DNA of 55,789 nt from Treponema sp. GTDB lineage: Bacteria; Spirochaetota; Spirochaetia; Treponematales; Treponemataceae. The notes beneath the pieces were generated by a model, which worked only from the letters and a program-made list of their open reading frames with translations, had not been told where the DNA came from and ran no database searches. Below are positions 52,061 to 55,789 of this stretch, one piece after another. The position numbers were made by a program, and so were the translations under genes. Location: assembly GCA_024690865.1 (NCBI GenBank), contig JAILON010000138.1, positions 1 through 55,789 on the forward strand. Reading direction: 5' to 3'. Each line of letters opens with the position of its first letter. The stretch's first letter is position 1.

Positions 52061-52789
52061 CTACAGCTGCATGCTCTTGTTGTATTCCTTCAGCACCGTG
52101 GAGGTGTCTCCCAGCATCATGAATTTGCTGTCGTTTATCCACAGGACCTGGTCACAGAACTTTTCCAGCGTTCCCGTGGCATGGGAGACTATGAGCACCG
52201 TCCGCCCGCTCATCATGAGCTCTTCCATCTTCTTGTAGCTCTTCTGCCTGAAATGCTCGTCGCCGACGGCAAGGACCTCGTCCACCAGCATGATGTCCGT
52301 GTCCAGTATGGCCGTGACCGCGAAGGAAAGCTTGGAGTACATTCCGCTCGAATAGGTGCGGACCGGCCGCTCAATGAAGTCCCCCAGCTCGGAGAATTCG
52401 ATGATGGCGTCCATGCGGTCCTTCACGTACTTCAGGTCGCAGCCCAGGAGCATGCCCGACCGGATGATGTTCTCCCTGCCGGTGTTGTTGCCGTTGAAGC
52501 CTATTCCTATTGCCATGAGGGCGGCGCGGTTGCCGAAGGTGTCTATGTAGCCCTCGTCCGGCTGGAAGATTCCGGCGACGGACCTGAGCAGGGTCGTCTT
52601 GCCGGACCCGTTCCTTCCTACTATGCCTAGGATTTTTCCCTTCTCCAGCGTGAAGGAGAGGTCGCTCACCGCGCGGAACACGGAGGCCTTCCGTACCCCG
52701 TCCTTCGCGAGGCTCTTGTGCAGCGACATGTGGCTGAGGTCCTTGTAGTCTATGCTTACGTGGCTTACTTCAAGTGCGAGTTCTGGCAT
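52061..52789 (-). CDS. Polysaccharide/teichoic-type ABC exporter ATPase
   Basis: 242 aa. Walker A GIVGRNGSGKTTLLRSV, signature YSSGMYSKLSFAV, Walker B IMLVDEVLAVGDEHF: the TagH/KpsT/Wzt type of O-antigen and teichoic exporters. No extra C-terminal carbohydrate-binding domain, so substrate choice must lie elsewhere. AGGAGG precedes the ATG. It lies between the permease and the LicD gene. Confidence 0.92.
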   Translation of the reverse strand: MPELALEVSHVSIDYKDLSHMSLHKSLAKDGVRKASVFRAVSDLSFTLEKGKILGIVGRNGSGKTTLLRSVAGIFQPDEGYIDTFGNRAALMAIGIGFNGNNTGRENIIRSGMLLGCDLKYVKDRMDAIIEFSELGDFIERPVRTYSSGMYSKLSFAVTAILDTDIMLVDEVLAVGDEHFRQKSYKKMEELMMSGRTVLIVSHATGTLEKFCDQVLWINDSKFMMLGDTSTVLKEYNKSMQL

Positions 52790-52804
52790 AGGTCTTCCTC
52801 CTAA

Positions 52805-54142
52805 TCATACTAGCTTTACGTAGCTGTTCTCGTTCGCGTACACGATGTGCACCCCTATGTAGCAGAGGAGCAGCGAGGCGATGGTCCACAGGCCCAGCAG
52901 GGGCAGGTCCACGGCCGCGTTGCTGAGCAGGGCGCTCCTCATGACGTCGGTGAACACCGCGACGGGGTTGAACACCATGAGCAGGGTGTTGAGCGGGGCC
53001 GCGATGGTCGTCATGACGTCGTAGAAGGTCCCGGAAAGGAAGTTCAGCATGGTCAGCAGGATTCCCACGGCATAGGACAGGTCGTCCACGTACACCCCGT
53101 AGTGCAGGAGTATCATTCCCATGCCGAACGAGAAGAAAATCATCAGGGCGTAGGCCGGGATGACCCACAGTATGTTAAGTCCTATGTGGACCCGGAAAAT
53201 CGCCAGCATGACGACCAGGACGATCATGGAGAACAAAAGCTTGAGCAGGTTCAGTATCATGTCGCTGAGCAGTATGACGAACTTGGGGACGTAGACCTTG
53301 GTGAGGATCCCGGCGTTGTTCCTGACCAGCTTGACGCTGTAGCTGACGGTCGCTGAAAAGAATCGCCACATGAGCAGGGCGGAAAAGACGAAGGTCGCGT
53401 AGTTCTGGGCCGTACCGCCAAGGAGCCTGCCGAACACCACCACGTAGACCAGCATGCTGAAGAAAGGCTCCAGGAGCCACCACAGGCGGTTCAGGTAGGA
53501 GTTTGCCACCTCGGCGTTCAAATCTGCGCGGGCCGAATATATGATGTAATCCTTGTATTTCTTGAGCTGGGTGAAGAACTTCCGCATCTCCGCAAGGAAG
53601 GAGTGGTTGTTCTTGACGGTGTCGGAAAGCTTTTCCTCCAGGACGTTGACTATGATGAAGAGGATTGCCATGAGGCAGATGAAGTAGCCCGCTCCTATGA
53701 GCCGCTCCTGGAGGAAGGTCCTGGACTGCTCCCTCATTATCTGGGAGTATTCCTCGGAAAGGAAGAGGGTCATGCCGTTCTCGGCGGAAAGCTCCACCCC
53801 AGCTCCCGTCCAGGTCCAGCCGCCGCCTTCGGCTCCCTGTATCATCCGGGCAAGGCTGCCCGCGTCCAGGCTCTTTGAAAGGAGGGTCTTGCTGAGCCCG
53901 TAAATTTTGAGTCTGCTTACCAGGACCGTGCCTTTCAGGGGGACGGTCAGCGTGCGGCAGTCGCCTGCCACGATCCTGCTGGCGGGAACGTCCTCCCGGC
54001 TTATCAGTTTGTCCCCCCGCTCAACCAGCGTCACGGTAAGGTCACGGTTCTTGAAGGGGTAAACTGCCAGAGCCACGACCCCTGCCGCGCACAACAGGAC
54101 TATCACAAGCTTAAGCGCCCTGTAAAGCAATTTGTATTTCAT
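52805..54142 (-). CDS. ABC-2 exporter permease with N-terminal extracytoplasmic domain
   Basis: 445 aa, much longer than the about 260 aa of KpsM/TagG. A first helix (about 12-32, VIVLLCAAGVVALAVYPF), an extracytoplasmic region (about 33-148) and a second helix (about 150-170) precede the ordinary ABC2_membrane part (about 190-445), which starts QLKKYKDYIIYSARADLNAE. The extra domain could contact the glycan or a periplasmic partner. A leadered promoter with a GGGAG ribosome site precedes it. First gene of the operon permease-ATPase-LicD, and likely glf. Confidence 0.87.
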   Translation of the reverse strand: MKYKLLYRALKLVIVLLCAAGVVALAVYPFKNRDLTVTLVERGDKLISREDVPASRIVAGDCRTLTVPLKGTVLVSRLKIYGLSKTLLSKSLDAGSLARMIQGAEGGGWTWTGAGVELSAENGMTLFLSEEYSQIMREQSRTFLQERLIGAGYFICLMAILFIIVNVLEEKLSDTVKNNHSFLAEMRKFFTQLKKYKDYIIYSARADLNAEVANSYLNRLWWLLEPFFSMLVYVVVFGRLLGGTAQNYATFVFSALLMWRFFSATVSYSVKLVRNNAGILTKVYVPKFVILLSDMILNLLKLLFSMIVLVVMLAIFRVHIGLNILWVIPAYALMIFFSFGMGMILLHYGVYVDDLSYAVGILLTMLNFLSGTFYDVMTTIAAPLNTLLMVFNPVAVFTDVMRSALLSNAAVDLPLLGLWTIASLLLCYIGVHIVYANENSYVKLV

Positions 54143-54187
54143 ATTTCTCCCGACGGCCTAGCGGCCTTTTACTTTCAAAGCAGGTTT

Positions 54188-54216
54188 ATTATACAGAAAA
54201 GGACAAGCCTGCGCAA
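54188..54216 (-). promoter_or_regulatory. Promoter of the ABC exporter operon
   Basis: Minus strand TTGCGC (54216-54211), 17-bp spacer, TATAAT (54193-54188), about 45 nt from the -10 to the ATG; the leader includes a GGCC-GCTA-GGCC hairpin and a GGGAG ribosome site. Confidence 0.75.
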
Positions 54217-54428
54217 GCAAGCGCATGTATATCGGGAGGCACGGACAGGGGGAGGCGGACAACAGCGGTCCAAAGGGCGGGCGACTACAGGGGACAGGCG
54301 ACTACAAGGGGCGGGTCGCCCTGAGTTTATTTTGGGCCGCCCTGAGCCTCCCTTACGGCTGGCCCTGCTGCACACATGAAACTAACGAACGTATGGAAAA
54401 TTTTTCCGGCAGAAATGCCGCTTTTAGC

Positions 54429-54457
54429 TAGACAAATGGATTTACAGACTATATAAT
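54429..54457 (+). promoter_or_regulatory. Promoter of the candidate non-coding RNA
   Basis: TAGACA (54429-54434), exactly 17 bp, TATAAT (54452-54457). It faces away from the ABC exporter and towards the candidate RNA; no ORF with a ribosome site follows. Confidence 0.8.
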
Positions 54458-54463
54458 CGAAAA

Positions 54464-54715
54464 CTCGAGGGGATGCTATCCCGACGGATAAAAGAGCGGC
54501 TTCCAGAATCGTGCACAACAGTTTTGGACACCGCGATATGGAATCCACGGAAGCAGCCCTTACCCCGGCTTTGAGGGGCGGGGGCTGCCCGGTGGACTCC
54601 ATGAGGAAGCGCGAGAAACTAAGTTTTCCACTCCTTCTCAGTTTGGATCGCAACCGCAAGCACAATCTTACCCATCGGGCGCCGGATCAAGCTTTCGCTT
54701 GTTCCGGTTTTTTTT
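54464..54715 (+). ncRNA. Candidate structured non-coding RNA of about 250 nt
   Basis: Predicted from a near-consensus promoter at 54429-54457 to an intrinsic terminator at 54682-54715. Stems that can form: GCTTCC (54499-54504)/GGAAGC (54605-54610), closing a three-way junction; ATCGTG (54508-54513)/CGCGAT (54532-54537); ATGGAATCCAC (54538-54548)/GTGGACTCCAT (54592-54602), with one mismatch, extended by GCAGCCC (54553-54559)/GGGCTGC (54582-54588); GCGA-g-AAACT (54611-54620)/AGTTT-gga-TCGC (54640-54651); and a possible CCCGA (54480-54484)/TCGGG (54675-54679) long-range pair. No coding frame with a ribosome site. Not recognised as tmRNA, RNase P, SRP RNA or 6S RNA; a diverged 6S is the best alternative. 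Confidence 0.6.
54682..54715 (+). terminator. Terminator of the candidate ncRNA
   Basis: CCGGATCAAGC (54682-54692), TTTC loop, GCTTGTTCCGG (54697-54707), then eight T. The U-tract is on the plus strand. It overlaps the 3' end of the opposite-strand LuxR gene. Confidence 0.9.
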
Positions 54716-55424
54716 GCTCTTTGGGAAGCCGGCGGGATTCATAAAGGGAAGGGAAAAGCCGCCGGGAGTGGAAACAGTGGTAGCTGCCCATTGGCCGGCC
54801 GGAAAAGAGCCAGACCAGTTCTTCACCGCTCGTGACGCCCAGCTTTCCATAAGCCCGGGAAGTATAGGTCGTCACCGATGACGGCTCCACTCCCAGCAGG
54901 TAGGAAATCTCCTTCGCAGACAGGCCGCCGAGCCGGGCGTTCACGCAGAGGGCCTCCCGCTCGCTCAGCTGATCGAAGCCGGTCACAAAGTCGACGAAGC
55001 GGTAGCCTTCCTTCCTCAGGAGGGAACGGGACACAAAGCGGTGTCCATCCCGTATCGCAGACCGGGCTTCCCCCAGCTCCTCATTTCCCTCAAGCTCCCC
55101 TATAACGGCGGGCACCTCCCGGGCCATGCACAGGTCAAGGCTGTACAGGTTCACGTAGTCGACCGCGACGGCCCCGATGACGGGAATGCCAAGGTTGTCC
55201 GCGAATCGGAATGCGCTGAACAGCTCGTTGTATTCCCGGCTCAAGTTCAACAGAATTCCTCTGACCCCCGCCAGCTCCTCCCGCAAAAGGGAAAGCTCTA
55301 GCGCATTCGCACAGGGACGGAACCCCCTCCCCGGCCAGAGCAGGGAAAGCTCCGATCCCATCAAGGTCAGATTATGTCCACTGAACCCAAACGCTAACAA
55401 CTGTTCATGCAACTTTTTATCCAT
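54687..55424 (-). CDS. LuxR-type transcriptional regulator
   Basis: 245 aa from Met at 55424 (GAGG 8 nt upstream; the longer open frame overlaps the promoter). The C-terminal HTH of LuxR type reads QLSEREALCVNARLGGLSAKEISYLLGV and VTTYTSRAYGKLGV. The N-terminal 150 residues are not a clear known sensor (ELSLLWPGRGFRPCANALEL; GIPVIGAVAVDYVNLYSLD). Unusually the tail after the HTH is extended by about 45 residues, rich in Arg, Ser and Pro. Divergent from metK; its end overlaps the ncRNA terminator. Confidence 0.8.
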   Translation of the reverse strand: MDKKLHEQLLAFGFSGHNLTLMGSELSLLWPGRGFRPCANALELSLLREELAGVRGILLNLSREYNELFSAFRFADNLGIPVIGAVAVDYVNLYSLDLCMAREVPAVIGELEGNEELGEARSAIRDGHRFVSRSLLRKEGYRFVDFVTGFDQLSEREALCVNARLGGLSAKEISYLLGVEPSSVTTYTSRAYGKLGVTSGEELVWLFSGRPMGSYHCFHSRRLFPSLYESRRLPKEQKKPEQAKA

Positions 55425-55457
55425 ACATATACCTCTTTCCGAAACCGAATGTTTGTT

Positions 55458-55486
55458 ATGATTTCTTTTTTCGGTCGGCATGTCAA
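55458..55486 (-). promoter_or_regulatory. Promoter of the LuxR-type gene
   Basis: Minus strand perfect TTGACA (55486-55481), 17-bp spacer, AATCAT (55463-55458); 33 nt to the ATG, with a GAGG ribosome site. Confidence 0.65.
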
Positions 55487-55594
55487 TATCATACAGGAAA
55501 AGTACGCCCCTTTTTTGTAGTTTTTTGTCCACAAACGCAAAAAAATTGGCCGGACAGAGCTTGCTAAAAAACGCAAGAAAACCCAGATATCCAC

Positions 55595-55622
55595 TAGATT
55601 TTTCTTTTCATTTACATATAAT
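55595..55622 (+). promoter_or_regulatory. metK promoter
   Basis: TAGATT (55595-55600), 16-bp spacer, TATAAT (55617-55622). The leader of about 60 nt holds GGCCCC-T-GGGGCC and TGAAA-AATAC-TTTCA hairpins and GGAGGT before the ATG. It is too short for, and does not match, the SAM-I, SAM-II or SAM-III riboswitches as far as I can see. Confidence 0.65.
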
Positions 55623-55689
55623 GGAAGCAGCTGGCCCCTGGGGCCGGTGTAAATTTCTATATGAAAAATACTTTCATCTGGAGGTCTGT

Positions 55690-55789
55690 ATGAGTGACAG
55701 GCACTATCTTTTCACATCTGAGTCAGTGGGCGAGGGACATCCCGACAAGCTCTGCGACCAGATCAGCGACGGAATCTTGGACGAATGTC
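55690..55789 (+). CDS. metK: S-adenosylmethionine synthetase, N-terminal part (cut by the window)
   Basis: Only the first 33 codons lie inside. The start reads [20 protein letters not shown], the invariant ATP/methionine-site N-terminus of MetK, followed by [12 protein letters not shown]. The enzyme makes SAM from methionine and ATP. GGAGGT lies 5 nt before the ATG. Confidence 0.96.
   Translation, partial: MSDRHYLFTSESVGEGHPDKLCDQISDGILDEC

Noticed and set aside
54550..54559. SRP RNA, because GGAAGCAGCC occurs in the candidate ncRNA
   Set aside because: The rest of the conserved SRP helix 8 apical sequence (GGTCAGG...CCGGAAGGAAGC) is missing, and the matching bases pair differently here.
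55623..55689. SAM riboswitch in the metK leader
   Set aside because: The leader is about 60 nt with two small hairpins and lacks the conserved cores of the SAM riboswitch classes I know.

Overview
The window is about 56 kb of GC-rich bacterial chromosome. The gene repertoire fits a host-associated spirochaete of the Treponema group: a B. subtilis-type Fe-S PurF, type III glutamine synthetase, a Gx/EcfT-like vitamin-transport fusion, a Leptospira-type LIC_10190-like membrane protein, an OppBCDFA operon and an AlbA_2 regulator with LGDK repeats. The genus assignment is inference from gene content only.

Layout. 1-664: tandem 22-bp repeats, a terminator of an off-window gene and a C-rich non-coding stretch. 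0.6-16.4 kb: housekeeping genes (nnrD, pyrE plus a diguanylate cyclase, two membrane proteins, purE, purF-glnA, an EF-G paralogue, an outer-membrane barrel with an ECF-type fusion). 16.5-19.95 kb: a minus-strand redox operon (Fe-dependent alcohol dehydrogenase, NAD-epimerase, aldo/keto reductase with a ferredoxin tail). 19.97-28.98 kb: an AT-richer accessory island. It starts with a PIN toxin-antitoxin pair bracketed by 65-bp direct repeats. It then holds an orphan antitoxin with a stub of a deleted toxin, an AlbA_2 regulator, a UPF0175 protein, a four-gene envelope operon (zinc ribbon/Sel1, secreted FGE-like, RipA-like membrane protein, LRR protein), an XRE regulator with a three-site operator and the tail of a second XRE gene. 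29.1-37.9 kb: single genes (alpha/beta hydrolase, FemAB-like/glycosyltransferase fusion, DUF4143 ATPase, beta-propeller protein, BvgS-type hybrid kinase). 38.1-44.1 kb: the opp operon. 44.3-46.7 kb: a lipoprotein and an Rpn-family nuclease. 46.9-54.1 kb: a surface-glycan locus (TagD-like/Gfo-Idh fusion, UDP-galactopyranose mutase, LicD fusion, two-gene ABC exporter). 54.4-55.8 kb: a candidate free-standing structured RNA, a LuxR-type regulator and the start of metK.

Two things stand out. First, about twelve first-in-transcript genes carry a sigma70-type -10 (most also a -35, spacer 16-17) placed so that the predicted +1 falls on or within a few bases of the start codon, with no usable ribosome-binding site. 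Genes inside operons have ordinary Shine-Dalgarno sites. The species therefore appears to use leaderless mRNAs widely, and the promoter position settles several start codons. Second, positions 54429-54715 contain a near-consensus promoter, about 220 bp able to form several stems, and a strong intrinsic terminator, with no convincing ORF: a candidate RNA gene of about 250 nt that I cannot assign to a known class.

The surface-glycan genes suggest one process. The TagD-like/Gfo-Idh fusion would make a CDP-activated alcohol, Glf would supply UDP-galactofuranose, the LicD protein would add the phospho-alcohol, and the ABC exporter with an extracytoplasmic domain would move the glycan across the inner membrane.
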